A stretch of DNA of 9,399 nucleotides from NCBI GenBank assembly GCA_023419995.1, contig JAEZXF010000371.1, forward strand, positions 1 to 9,399. The letters are read 5' to 3'. Shown one piece after another: positions 1 through 6,769 of this stretch. The notes under the pieces are model-generated. The model did not search any database, was not told where the DNA came from, and worked only from the letters and a program-made list of their open reading frames with translations. The stretch comes from Pseudomonadota bacterium (GTDB taxonomy: Bacteria; Pseudomonadota; Alphaproteobacteria; Rhizobiales; Rhizobiaceae). The position numbers and the translations under genes were made by a program. Positions within the stretch are counted from its first letter, which is position 1. Each line of letters opens with the position of its first letter.

Positions 1-538
1 GCGTCTCCTCGCGGGCGAGCTGCCCCAGCGCGCGCTTCATCTCCTCCATCTCCAGCCGCAGGATCTGCGTCTGGCGGTCGTCGCTCTCCTCGGAGAGGCG
101 GTGGATCATCGACGAAAGACGCTCGAACTCGGCGCCGAGCTCGGCCGCGTGGCCGCGCGGGGCGGTGCTGCCGAGCGCGCGCTCGATCTCGGCGCGCAGC
201 GCGGCGAACTCGCGGCGCAGGCCGGCGTTCATCTGCTGGCGCAGCTCCTCGCGCAGCGCCTGCATCTCGCCGGCGACGGCCGACTGCGCCTGCGCGCGGG
301 GATCCCGCGCGTAGTCGTCGCGGCGCGGAGAGGCGTCGTAGCGATCGTCGTGGAAGCGGTCGTCGGCGTAGGGGCGGTGCGCCCGGCGCTCCGCGCCGGG
401 TTCGCGGCCGCGACCCGCGGTGCGGCCCAGCCGGCCTTCCAGCGCGTCGAGCGTGCCGTCGAGGTCGTCCAGCGAGGTGCCGGCCCGGCGCCTGCGGCCT
501 GCGTTCACCGACTCGAGATAGGATCGTTTGTCGCGCAT
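1..538 (-). CDS. podJ: PodJ-like polar localization factor, N-terminal part (cut by left edge)
   Basis: The minus strand stays open from an ATG at 538 to the window edge, giving 179 codons of an unfinished protein. It opens with a basic stretch (KRSYLESVNAGRRRR, residues 4-18) followed by SLDDLDGTLDALEGRLGR, which resembles the N-terminus of rhizobial PodJ/PodJL proteins as I remember them. Residues 41-80 are rich in Arg, Asp and Tyr and look disordered. Residues about 83-122 and 134-179 are rich in Ala, Glu, Arg and Leu with coiled-coil spacing. PodJ proteins are large polarity scaffolds with an N-terminal coiled-coil cytoplasmic part, one membrane segment and a periplasmic Sel1-repeat/peptidoglycan-binding end. 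Those later parts would lie left of the window and cannot be seen. The start has a modest GGAC about 7 nt upstream. The neighbouring beta-oxidation genes match the setting I recall for podJ1 in Sinorhizobium meliloti. A different coiled-coil protein remains possible. Confidence 0.7.
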   Translation of the reverse strand, partial: MRDKRSYLESVNAGRRRRAGTSLDDLDGTLDALEGRLGRTAGRGREPGAERRAHRPYADDRFHDDRYDASPRRDDYARDPRAQAQSAVAGEMQALREELRQQMNAGLRREFAALRAEIERALGSTAPRGHAAELGAEFERLSSMIHRLSEESDDRQTQILRLEMEEMKRALGQLAREET

Positions 539-730
539 GGGAACGTCCGTTGCCGCCTTGCTGGCCGGGACGATCCCGGCGCATCTCATCTGGTGCCGCG
601 GCTTTCCCGAAATATCGCCGCCTGGGGAGGCGATCCGAATCGGGCTGTGGTCGCGGGTGGCAGAACCGTGAGCCAACAACGGACGGGATAGTCACGGGAC
701 ACCGACCTCCGCACATTTCCCCGAACGTGG

Positions 731-746
731 TAAACAACCCGTTAAC
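731..746. promoter_or_regulatory. Possible CtrA-binding site
   Basis: The sequence reads TAAA, seven bases, TTAAC. The CtrA consensus in alphaproteobacteria is TTAA-N7-TTAAC, so this has one mismatch in the first half. It lies about 190 nt upstream of the podJ-like start, and podJ genes are known to be cell-cycle controlled in Caulobacter. A 16-base motif can arise by chance, so the call is tentative. Confidence 0.3.
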
Positions 747-822
747 CAAGGTTACTTGTTTGAATTCGCGGGCCTTCTCGGAACGGCTGCAATGCAGCAT
801 TCCCCAGCGAGAGATTTCGCAC

Positions 823-851
823 TTGCAGCATGGCGGCGATGGCGTTATATG
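823..851 (+). promoter_or_regulatory. Possible sigma70-type promoter of the merR gene
   Basis: A TTGCAG at 823-828 and a TATATG at 846-851 are separated by 17 bases, close to the TTGACA and TATAAT consensus. Transcription would begin near 858 and leave a leader of about 120 nt before the regulator's start. No other hexamer pair in the gap looks better by eye. This is a visual match only. Confidence 0.3.
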
Positions 852-862
852 CGCGCCAAATT

Positions 863-887
863 TGACCGTCCGCAAAGCAGGCGGTCA
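863..887. repeat. Inverted repeat in the merR leader
   Basis: TGACCG at 863-868 is matched by CGGTCA at 882-887 with 13 bases between. It falls just downstream of the proposed merR promoter. It could be a protein-binding dyad or a small hairpin in the leader RNA. It does not match the arms of the palindrome at 1702-1727, so it is not obviously an autoregulatory copy of that site. Confidence 0.3.
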
Positions 888-981
888 TTTCTTATGTAGG
901 ACTAGGTTCGGTTGCCCTTCGCCCCAAGGGCATCCACTGCGCGTTCCCGCCGTTGCCGGAACGCCCATGGGGATACGTGAT

Positions 982-1431
982 ATGATGAACATGATGACGG
1001 CCGGCGCGAGCCCGGCCATTGCCGACGATCTTTCGGACGGTTTCACCCGCATTGGCGACGTCGCGCGCCAGTTCGGCGTGACGCTGCGCGCCCTTCGCTT
1101 CTATGAGGACAAGGGACTCATCTCTCCGAAGCGGGAGGGGAGCACGCGCCTCTACACCCACAGGGACATCACGCGGCTCAAGCTCGTGCTGCTCGGTCGC
1201 AAGATCGGGTTCTCGCTGCGCGAGGTCAAGCAGATCATGGATCTCTACGATCCGGCCAGCGGCAACAGCCGCCAGTTCCGCACGCTGATCGAGAAGTCCG
1301 AGCGCCAGCTCGTCAAGCTCGAGAAGCAGCGCGCCGCCATCGACGAGGCGATCGGCGAGCTGAAGGAAGCCGTCTCCGGCTGGCGCGCCACCCTGGCCGC
1401 TCGCCAGCAGCCGCTGTCGGCCACGGCCTGA
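982..1431 (+). CDS. MerR-family transcriptional regulator, LiuR-like
   Basis: A 149-residue regulator with the MerR winged helix-turn-helix at its N-terminus. The recognition region is IGDVARQFGVTLRALRFYE (residues 24-42), followed by the wing (KREGSTRLY, 50-58) and the second helical pair with RLKLVLLGRKIGFSL (65-79). Residues about 98-137 form the dimerisation coiled coil, rich in Glu, Lys, Gln and Leu. There is no separate effector domain and no cysteine, which argues against metal or redox sensing. The RFYEDKGL, GRKIGFSL and LYDP pattern strongly resembles LiuR/GnyR-type regulators of branched-chain and fatty acyl-CoA catabolism. The start at 982 was chosen because GGGGA at 969-973 sits 8 nt upstream. 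ATG 967 lacks a clear ribosome site but is possible and would add five residues; a far longer upstream reading is unlikely. A terminator follows directly, so the gene is probably a single transcription unit, and the beta-oxidation genes downstream are its likely targets. Confidence 0.9.
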   Translation: MMNMMTAGASPAIADDLSDGFTRIGDVARQFGVTLRALRFYEDKGLISPKREGSTRLYTHRDITRLKLVLLGRKIGFSLREVKQIMDLYDPASGNSRQFRTLIEKSERQLVKLEKQRAAIDEAIGELKEAVSGWRATLAARQQPLSATA

Positions 1432-1460
1432 GCCGGCCGCCCGCGGCCGCCTGAACGAGG

Positions 1461-1491
1461 AAAGGGGCGCATCCCGGATGCGCCCCTTTTT
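1461..1491 (+). terminator. Intrinsic terminator after the merR gene
   Basis: A stem of ten base pairs (GGGGCGCATC at 1464-1473 with GATGCGCCCC at 1477-1486) closes a three-base loop and is followed by five T residues (1487-1491). AAA before the stem extends it by three A-T pairs. It begins 32 nt after the regulator's stop codon and should isolate that gene from the operon downstream. Confidence 0.9.
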
Positions 1492-1656
1492 CGTTGCGGC
1501 CACGCGGGCGTCGTCCTGTGCGCCGGCGCGCGAATGTCCGTGCGCTCGCCGAAGGGGCCGGGGGCCTGATATTGCCATGCGCGCCCGGGGGAATATCCTG
1601 CCTGCATGCTTCGGCCCTTTGGCCGCGATGCGGCGGCTTCGCAGAGCCGTCGAATC

Positions 1657-1686
1657 CGCGCCGGCGGGGAAAATTCGCGCCGGCGG
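1657..1686 (+). repeat. 11-base direct repeat with 19-base period
   Basis: CGCGCCGGCGG occurs at 1657-1667 and again at 1676-1686. It ends 15 nt before the palindromic operator. Repeats of such GC-rich words can be chance in this genome, but the position beside the operator makes them worth recording. Confidence 0.35.
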
Positions 1687-1701
1687 AGGGCTTGCGACAG
1701 A

Positions 1702-1727
1702 AATTGACGTTTACGCAAACGTCAATT
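1702..1727. promoter_or_regulatory. Perfect palindrome, candidate operator for the LiuR-like regulator
   Basis: AATTGACGTTT at 1702-1712 is the exact reverse complement of AAACGTCAATT at 1717-1727, with ACGC between them. Twenty-two paired bases in an AT-richer patch of a GC-rich gap are unlikely to be chance. MerR-family dimers bind such dyads, and the LiuR group is known, from memory, to use ACGT-containing palindromes of this kind. The site lies about 85 nt upstream of the first dehydrogenase gene and overlaps its likely -35 element, so the bound regulator may repress. That the adjacent regulator binds here is inference. Confidence 0.7.
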
Positions 1728-1738
1728 GTTGGTATGGT
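1710..1738 (+). promoter_or_regulatory. Likely promoter of the beta-oxidation operon
   Basis: TTTACG (1710-1715) and TATGGT (1733-1738) are 17 bases apart and form a weak sigma70-type promoter inside and after the palindrome. An alternative -35 is TTGACG at 1704-1709, which would give a 23-base spacer to the same -10. That is too long for a normal promoter and longer than the 19-20 bases typical of MerR-activated ones. Either way the operator covers the -35 region. Confidence 0.4.
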
Positions 1739-1811
1739 CCGGCCAACATCGCTTTCAGTCGGCGGCGCGAGGGTCCCGGCTGGCATTTTGCATGCTTCCG
1801 GAGGATCTTTC

Positions 1812-3602
1812 ATGACGACCTACAAGGCACCTGTCGCGGATACGCTGTTCCTTCTCAACGAGGTTCTCGGCTACGAGCGCCATGCCAACCTGCCCGGCTT
1901 CGCCGATGCGCCGGCCGACATGCTCGAGGCCATCCTCGGCGAGGCGGCAAGGCTTGCCGAGAATGTCGCCCATCCGCTGAACCGCGTCGGCGACCAGCTC
2001 GGCTGCGTGCGCCACGACGACGGCTCGGTGACGACGCCGAAGGGCTTCAAGGCCGCCTACGACCAGTACCGCGAGGGCGGCTGGATGTCGCTCGCCATCC
2101 CGGCCGAGTTCGGCGGCCAGGGCCTGCCCTACACGGTCCATTCCGCGGTCGGCGAGTATTTCTCCTCCGCCAACATGGCGCTGATGATGTATCCGGGCCT
2201 CACCCAGGGCGCGATCGCCGCCATCCTCGAGCACGGTTCCGAGGAGCAGAAGCAGGCCTTCGTGCCGAAGATGGCCGAGGGCGTGTGGACCGGCACCATG
2301 AACCTGACCGAGCCGCATTGCGGCACCGACCTCGGCCTGCTGCGCACCAAGGCGGTTCCGGTCGGCGACGGCAGCTACCGCATCTCCGGCCAGAAGATCT
2401 TCATCTCGGCCGGCGAGCACGACATGAGCGAGAACATCATCCATCTGGTGCTCGCCCGCATCGAGGGCGCGCCCGAGGGCGTCAAGGGCATCTCGCTGTT
2501 CATCGTGCCGAAGTTCGCGCTCGACGCCGACGGCAACCCCGGCAAGCGCAACGGCGTGTCCTGCGGCTCCATCGAGGAGAAGATGGGCATCCACGGCAAC
2601 GCCACCTGCGTCATGAACTTCGACGACGCGGTCGGTCACCTGATCGGCGAGGAGAACGGCGGCTTGAAGGCCATGTTCGTGATGATGAACGAGGCCCGCC
2701 TCGGCGTCGGCCTGCAGGGCCTGTCGGTCAGCGAGGTCGCCTACCAGAACGCGGTGGCCTATGCGAGGGAGCGCATCCAGGGCCGCTCGCTCTCCGGCCC
2801 GAAGGCGCCGGACAAGAAGGCCGACCCGATCATCGTCCACCCCGATATCCGCCGCAACCTGATGAACATGCGCGCGATCAACGAGGCGGGCCGCGCGCTC
2901 ATCCTGTGGACCGCGCTCAAGTCCGACGTCGCCCATCGCTCCGAGGACGCGGCCGAGCGCCAGGAGGCCGGCGACCATCTCGGCCTGATGACCCCGGTCA
3001 TCAAGGGCGTGCTCACCGACAAGGGCTTCGACAACGCGGTCGCCGCCCAGCAGGTCTTCGGCGGCCACGGCTACATCGAGGAGCACGGCATGAGCCAGTT
3101 CGTGCGCGATGCCCGCATCGCCATGATCTACGAGGGGGCCAACGGCATCCAGGCGCTCGACCTCGTCGGCCGCAAGCTGGCGCAGAACGGCGGCCGCGCC
3201 GTGCAGGCCTTCTTCAAGGACGTCGGCGAGTTCTGCGAGCAGAACCGGTCCGACGAGGCGCTGGCGCCGTTCACCAAGTCGCTGAAGAAGGGCCTGAACG
3301 ACCTCCAGGCCGCGACGATGTGGCTCATGCAGAACGCGATGGCCAGGCCCGACAATGCCGGGGCCGCCTCGGCCGACTACCTGCACCTGTTCGGTCTGGT
3401 GGCGCTGGGCTATATGTGGGGCCGCATGGCCAAGGTCGCGCAGGAGAAGGTCGCGGCCGGCGCCGCGACCCCGCTGCACGAGGCCAAGCTCGTCACCGCG
3501 CGGTATTACTTCGACCGCATCATGCCGGAATCGGCGGCGCATCTCGCCCGCATCTCGGCCGGCGCCGACTCGATGATGGCCCTTGCCGAGGACGCCTTCT
3601 AG
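1812..3602 (+). CDS. Acyl-CoA dehydrogenase, large FadE5/DmdC-type
   Basis: A 596-residue flavoenzyme that would oxidise acyl-CoA to trans-2-enoyl-CoA, passing electrons to ETF. It is about 200 residues longer than ordinary acyl-CoA dehydrogenases. It shows a short extra N-terminal segment (starting with YKAP), the usual helical, beta and helical domains, and an extra C-terminal domain (roughly 465-590), as in the FadE5/DmdC group. The flavin/substrate motif [11 protein letters not shown] lies near 165-175. The catalytic base is expected to be Glu441 in the [10 protein letters not shown] motif, the standard medium-chain-type position. GGAGGA lies 6 nt before ATG 1812, which fixes the start. 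It is the first gene after the palindromic operator. Such enzymes are often labelled 3-methylmercaptopropionyl-CoA dehydrogenase, but no other DMSP genes are here, so a fatty acyl-CoA substrate is more likely. Chain length cannot be read from the sequence. Confidence 0.93.
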   Translation: MTTYKAPVADTLFLLNEVLGYERHANLPGFADAPADMLEAILGEAARLAENVAHPLNRVGDQLGCVRHDDGSVTTPKGFKAAYDQYREGGWMSLAIPAEFGGQGLPYTVHSAVGEYFSSANMALMMYPGLTQGAIAAILEHGSEEQKQAFVPKMAEGVWTGTMNLTEPHCGTDLGLLRTKAVPVGDGSYRISGQKIFISAGEHDMSENIIHLVLARIEGAPEGVKGISLFIVPKFALDADGNPGKRNGVSCGSIEEKMGIHGNATCVMNFDDAVGHLIGEENGGLKAMFVMMNEARLGVGLQGLSVSEVAYQNAVAYARERIQGRSLSGPKAPDKKADPIIVHPDIRRNLMNMRAINEAGRALILWTALKSDVAHRSEDAAERQEAGDHLGLMTPVIKGVLTDKGFDNAVAAQQVFGGHGYIEEHGMSQFVRDARIAMIYEGANGIQALDLVGRKLAQNGGRAVQAFFKDVGEFCEQNRSDEALAPFTKSLKKGLNDLQAATMWLMQNAMARPDNAGAASADYLHLFGLVALGYMWGRMAKVAQEKVAAGAATPLHEAKLVTARYYFDRIMPESAAHLARISAGADSMMALAEDAF

Positions 3603-3686
3603 GGAGTATCGGGCATAACTGTTCAGCCTTGAACGTCCTGCCGGAAGGCGGGGACAGGCCGCAACATCGCACTGGGGAGGTGCATC

Positions 3687-4859
3687 TTGGCGAAGCGACC
3701 GGCGGAAATTCTCGATCTTCCGAAGCCCGCATGGGCGGGCGAGGAGGTCGGCATGCTCTACGACATGGCGACCAGGTTCCTCGAGACGGAGATCGCTCCG
3801 CGCTACGAGGAGTTCGAGAAGGCCGAGAAGTTCGACCGCGAGAGCTGGCTGAAGGCCGGGCAGAACGGCCTTCTCTGCGCCTCGATGCCGGAGGAGTACG
3901 GCGGCGCCGGCGGCACCTACGCCCACGAGGCGGCGATCATCGAGGCGATCAGCCATGTCGGCGTCGACGGCTTCGGCATCGCGCTGCACAACGCCATCGT
4001 CGCGCCCTACATCCTCCACTACGGCTCGGAGGAGCAGAAGCGCAAATGGCTGCCGAAGCTCGCCAGCGGCGAACTGATCGGCGCCATCGCCATGACCGAG
4101 CCGGGCGCCGGCTCCGACCTCCAGGGCGTCAAGACTCGCGCGGTGAAGGACGGCAACCAGTACTCGATCTCCGGTTCCAAGACCTTCATCACCAACGGCC
4201 AGCTCGCCAACCTCATCATCGTCGTCGCCAAGACCGATCCCGAGAAGGGCGCCAAGGGCACCTCGCTGATCGTGGTCGAGACCGACGACGTCGAGGGCTT
4301 CGAGCGCGGCCGCAACCTCGACAAGATCGGCCTGAAGGCCAACGACACCTCCGAGCTGTTCTTCAACGAGGTGCGCGTGCCGACCTCGAACCTGCTCGGC
4401 GCCGAGGAGGGGCAGGGCTTCATCCAGCTGATGCAGCAGCTTCCGCAGGAGCGCCTGCTGATCGGCACCCAGGCGGTCGCCATGATCGAGCGGGCGCTGG
4501 CGCTGACCATCGACTACGTCAAGGAGCGCAAGGCCTTCGGCCAGCCGATCCTCGCCTTCCAGAACACCCAGTTCAAGCTGGCGGAGCTGAAGACCGAGGC
4601 CACCATCGGCCGCGTCTTCCACAACGACTGCGTCGCGCGCCACGTCGCCGGCGGCCTCGACCCCGTCACCGCCTCGATGGCCAAGGCCTGGCTCACCGAT
4701 CTCCAGTGCAAGGTCATGGACGAGTGCCTCCAGCTCCACGGCGGCTACGGCTACATGAACGAGTATCCCATCGCCCGCATGTTCCGCGACGCCCGCGTCC
4801 AGCGCATCTATGGCGGCACCAACGAGATCATGAAGCTTCTGATCGCCAGAAGCCTGTAG
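3687..4859 (+). CDS. Acyl-CoA dehydrogenase, long-chain/isovaleryl-type active site
   Basis: A 390-residue acyl-CoA dehydrogenase of normal length, cytoplasmic and FAD-dependent, giving trans-2-enoyl-CoA. The motif AMTEPGAGSDLQG (135-147) and KTFITNG belong to the flavin/substrate site, and the C-terminal signature is QLHGGYGYMNEYPIARMFRD. The residue that is the catalytic Glu in medium-chain enzymes is Gly376 here (IYGGTNEI). The base is therefore expected to be Glu255 in LPQERLL, as in long-chain and isovaleryl-CoA dehydrogenases. The start is a TTG at 3687 with a strong GGGGAGG six bases before it. The first in-frame ATG (3753) would remove 22 residues and lacks such a site. It lies 84 nt after the first dehydrogenase and 13 nt before the OsmC-like gene, so it is probably co-transcribed. 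Substrate could be long-chain or branched acyl-CoA; the LiuR-like regulator keeps the branched option open. Confidence 0.93.
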   Translation: MAKRPAEILDLPKPAWAGEEVGMLYDMATRFLETEIAPRYEEFEKAEKFDRESWLKAGQNGLLCASMPEEYGGAGGTYAHEAAIIEAISHVGVDGFGIALHNAIVAPYILHYGSEEQKRKWLPKLASGELIGAIAMTEPGAGSDLQGVKTRAVKDGNQYSISGSKTFITNGQLANLIIVVAKTDPEKGAKGTSLIVVETDDVEGFERGRNLDKIGLKANDTSELFFNEVRVPTSNLLGAEEGQGFIQLMQQLPQERLLIGTQAVAMIERALALTIDYVKERKAFGQPILAFQNTQFKLAELKTEATIGRVFHNDCVARHVAGGLDPVTASMAKAWLTDLQCKVMDECLQLHGGYGYMNEYPIARMFRDARVQRIYGGTNEIMKLLIARSL

Positions 4860-4872
4860 GGGAGAGCCATTC

Positions 4873-5334
4873 ATGCCGAGCCACGGCGCGGAACTTTTGT
4901 GGAAGGCGGAGGCGCAGGAGGATTTCCTCGCCGGGCGCTATTCGCGGCGTCACGAGATCCGCTTCGACGGCGGCGCCGCCATCGCCGGCTCGTCCTCGCC
5001 CTCCGTGGTGCGCGAGCCCTACAGCGACCCGGCGGCCGCCGACCCCGAGGAGCTGTTCGTCGCCTCCATCGCTTCGTGCCATATGCTGTGGTTCCTCGAC
5101 TATGCCCGGCGCGCCGGCGTCGGCGTGCGCACCTATCGCGACGCGCCCTTCGGCGAGATGGCGAAGAACGCCGAGGGCAGGACGGCCGTCGTCGCGGTGA
5201 CGCTGCGCCCGCACGTCGACTGCGACGCCGACCGCGCCACCCTTGAGGAACTGCATCACAAGGCGCATGAAGCCTGCTTCATCGCCAACTCCGTCACCAG
5301 CGACGTTCGCGTCGAACCGGTTTTCGAATCGTAA
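4873..5334 (+). CDS. OsmC/Ohr-family protein, probable thiol peroxidase
   Basis: A 153-residue protein of the OsmC/Ohr fold. The family uses two cysteines to reduce organic and lipid hydroperoxides, usually with lipoyl proteins or thiols as reductant. The expected pair is present: Cys69 in ASIASCHMLWFL, on the central helix just after Asp58-Glu59-Glu60, and Cys135 in HEACFIANSVTSDV. The length fits the family. GGGAGAG precedes ATG 4873, which lies 13 nt after the dehydrogenase stop, so translation is probably coupled. No signal peptide or membrane segment is seen. Its place between a dehydrogenase and a thiolase suggests removal of peroxides formed during fatty-acid breakdown. That role is inference; some OsmC-family members have no known peroxidase activity. 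Confidence 0.88.
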   Translation: MPSHGAELLWKAEAQEDFLAGRYSRRHEIRFDGGAAIAGSSSPSVVREPYSDPAAADPEELFVASIASCHMLWFLDYARRAGVGVRTYRDAPFGEMAKNAEGRTAVVAVTLRPHVDCDADRATLEELHHKAHEACFIANSVTSDVRVEPVFES

Positions 5335-5364
5335 GGGCCCAGATCAAAGGGAAGGAAGCAGATC

Positions 5365-6573
5365 ATGGCTGAAGCCTATGTCTACGACGCCGTACGCACC
5401 CCGCGCGGGCGCGGCAAGAAGGACGGCTCGCTGCATGAAGTGCCGGCCGTCAGGCTGGCGGCGAAGGTGCTGGAGGCCGTGCGCGACCGCAACGGGCTCG
5501 ACACGAGCCAGGTTGACGACATCATCTTCGGATGCGTCGACCCGGTCGGCGAGGCCGGCTCGGTGATCCCGCGCGCCGCCACCTTCGAGGCGGGCTACGC
5601 CACCGAGGCCCCCGGCATCCAGATCTCGCGCTTCTGCGCCTCCGGCCTCGACGCCGTCAACCTCGGTGCGGCGAAGATCGCCGGCGGCCTCGACGACATC
5701 GTCATCGCCGGCGGCGTCGAATCGATGAGCCGCGTCGGCATGGGCATGTCGGGCGGCTCCTGGTTCATGGACCCGTCCGTCGGCCTGCCGGGATACTTCG
5801 TGCCGCAGGGCGTCTCCGCCGACCTGATCGCCACCAAGTACGGCTTCTCCCGCGACGACGTCGACGCCTATTCGGTCGAGAGCCAGAAGCGTGCCGCGCA
5901 CGCCTGGGAGAAGGGCTGGTTCAAGAAGTCGGTCATCCCGATCAAGGACCAGAACGGCCTCGTCATCCTCGACCATGACGAGCACATGCGGCCGAGCACC
6001 GACATGCAGTCGCTCGCCTCGCTCAACCCCTCCTTCGTCATGCCGGGCGAGATGGGCGGCTTCAACGCCGTCGCCATCCAGCGCCACCCCGAGGTCGAGG
6101 CGATCAACCACGTCCACCATGCCGGCAACTCCAGCGGCATCGTCGACGGCGCGGCCGCCGTCCTCCTCGGCTCGAAGAAGGCCGGCAAGGCGATGGGCCT
6201 GAAGCCGCGCGCCCGCATCCGCGCCTTCACCAACATCGGCTCGGAGCCGGCGATCATGCTGACCGGGCCTGTCGACGTGACGGAGAAACTGCTCAAGAAG
6301 GCGAAGATGAAGCTCTCCGACATCGACCTGTTCGAGCTGAACGAGGCCTTCGCCTCGGTCGTGCTGCGCTACATGCAGGCGTTCGACATCGACCACAAGA
6401 AGATGAACGTCGCCGGCGGCGCCATCGCCATGGGCCATCCGCTCGGCGCGACCGGCGCGATCATCCTCGGCACGGTGCTCGACGAGCTGGAGCGCCGCAA
6501 CCTGAACACCGCCCTCGTCACGCTGTGCATCGGCGCGGGCATGGGCACCGCCACGATCATCGAGCGCGTCTAG
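5365..6573 (+). CDS. fadA: Thiolase, acetyl-CoA C-acyltransferase (3-ketoacyl-CoA thiolase)
   Basis: A 402-residue thiolase that would cleave 3-ketoacyl-CoA with CoA to acetyl-CoA and a shortened acyl-CoA. All catalytic landmarks are present: nucleophile Cys91 in [12 protein letters not shown], Asn326 in the NEAFA motif, His358 in [15 protein letters not shown], and the second catalytic Cys388 in [10 protein letters not shown] near the C-terminus. Length is normal for the family. AAGGAAG at 5352-5358 precedes ATG 5365, and the gene starts 30 nt after the OsmC-like gene. Together with the fused hydratase/dehydrogenase downstream it would form the FadA and FadB activities of beta-oxidation, in the order thiolase then FadB. 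An acetyl-CoA acetyltransferase (PhaA-type) is less likely because of this context, but sequence motifs alone do not exclude it. Confidence 0.93.
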   Translation: MAEAYVYDAVRTPRGRGKKDGSLHEVPAVRLAAKVLEAVRDRNGLDTSQVDDIIFGCVDPVGEAGSVIPRAATFEAGYATEAPGIQISRFCASGLDAVNLGAAKIAGGLDDIVIAGGVESMSRVGMGMSGGSWFMDPSVGLPGYFVPQGVSADLIATKYGFSRDDVDAYSVESQKRAAHAWEKGWFKKSVIPIKDQNGLVILDHDEHMRPSTDMQSLASLNPSFVMPGEMGGFNAVAIQRHPEVEAINHVHHAGNSSGIVDGAAAVLLGSKKAGKAMGLKPRARIRAFTNIGSEPAIMLTGPVDVTEKLLKKAKMKLSDIDLFELNEAFASVVLRYMQAFDIDHKKMNVAGGAIAMGHPLGATGAIILGTVLDELERRNLNTALVTLCIGAGMGTATIIERV

Positions 6574-6583
6574 CACGCTTCTT

Positions 6584-6709
6584 CCTTCTCCCCGCTCGCG
6601 GGGAGAAGGTGGCCCGAAGGGCCGGATGAGGGGCAGAGCCCGCGCTCCGAGGTTCGCGCCGCCCCTCACCTGCTTGGCCCTCATCCTCTCCCCGTGAACG
6701 GGGAGAGGG
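6584..6709. repeat. RIME-like mosaic palindromic element (copy 1)
   Basis: The gap between thiolase and FadB-like genes is mostly a set of nested inverted repeats. A 12-bp-arm hairpin (CCTTCTCCCCGC / GCGGGGAGAAGG) fills 6584-6609. GGCCC-GAA-GGGCC follows at 6611-6623, then GATGAGGGGC (6625-6634) facing GCCCCTCACC (6661-6670), and a second hairpin CCTCTCCCCGT / ACGGGGAGAGG at 6685-6708. This vocabulary is that of the RIME intergenic mosaic elements of rhizobia. It contains no open frame of its own and no T-run, so it is not a classic terminator, though the hairpins could affect mRNA processing between the two genes. Confidence 0.85.
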
Positions 6710-6769
6710 CAGCAGCTTCACCGTCGCGCGCAGTCGCTGACGTAACAGGATTCAAGGAGGAATTCTCCA

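Larger units (their letters stand above)
539..981. other. Intergenic region between podJ-like gene and merR gene
   Basis: This 443-nt gap separates two divergently transcribed genes and should hold both promoters. It is less GC-rich around 700-900 than the genes beside it. It contains a CtrA-like motif at 731-746, a GANTC site (GAATC, 637-641) that could be methylated by CcrM, a possible sigma70-type promoter at 823-851, and an inverted repeat TGACCG-N13-CGGTCA at 863-887. Open frames run through it on the plus strand, but they lack a credible start, ribosome site or recognisable protein, so I regard it as non-coding. Confidence 0.6.
1492..1811. other. Leader region upstream of the beta-oxidation operon
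   Basis: This 320-nt gap lies between the merR terminator and the first dehydrogenase gene. It holds an 11-base direct repeat (CGCGCCGGCGG, 1657-1667 and 1676-1686), the palindromic operator at 1702-1727, a likely promoter at 1710-1738 and the ribosome site GGAGGA at 1800-1805. A plus-strand frame extends upstream of 1812 without a stop, but it lacks a ribosome site and would add residues not found in this enzyme family. I see no further gene. Confidence 0.6.

Noticed and set aside
101..691. A plus-strand open frame of 196 codons at the left end
   Set aside because: It overlaps the podJ-like reading on the other strand, which has a recognisable N-terminus and coiled-coil pattern; the plus-strand product has none.
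550..981. A long N-terminal extension of the MerR regulator
   Set aside because: The extension has no ribosome site or domain and would make the protein about twice the size of its family, while GGGGA before 982 gives a good start.
982..1431. The regulator as a metal or redox sensor (MerR, CueR or SoxR type)
   Set aside because: The protein has no cysteine and no metal-binding loop at its C-terminus.
1494..1811. An N-terminal extension of the first dehydrogenase
   Set aside because: It would run through the operator and promoter. GGAGGA before ATG 1812 and the family-typical YKAP opening support the later start.
1812..3602. The first dehydrogenase as DmdC of dimethylsulfoniopropionate breakdown
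   Set aside because: The family resemblance is real, but no demethylase, CoA ligase or methylthioacryloyl-CoA hydratase gene of that pathway is nearby; the context is general beta-oxidation.
1755..4874. A 1039-codon open frame on the minus strand across both dehydrogenase genes
   Set aside because: It is a mirror of the GC-rich codon bias of the two dehydrogenases. Its product is Leu/Gly/Val/Ala-rich with no recognisable domain, and the plus-strand genes have full catalytic motifs.
1478..5200. A 1240-codon plus-strand open frame through the dehydrogenase region
   Set aside because: It is an out-of-frame reading of the same genes, very rich in Arg, Gly and Pro, with no domain or start site.
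6738..6745. TGACGTAA before the FadB-like gene as a second operator for the regulator
   Set aside because: It is only a half-site with no matching second arm, and eight bases are easily found by chance.
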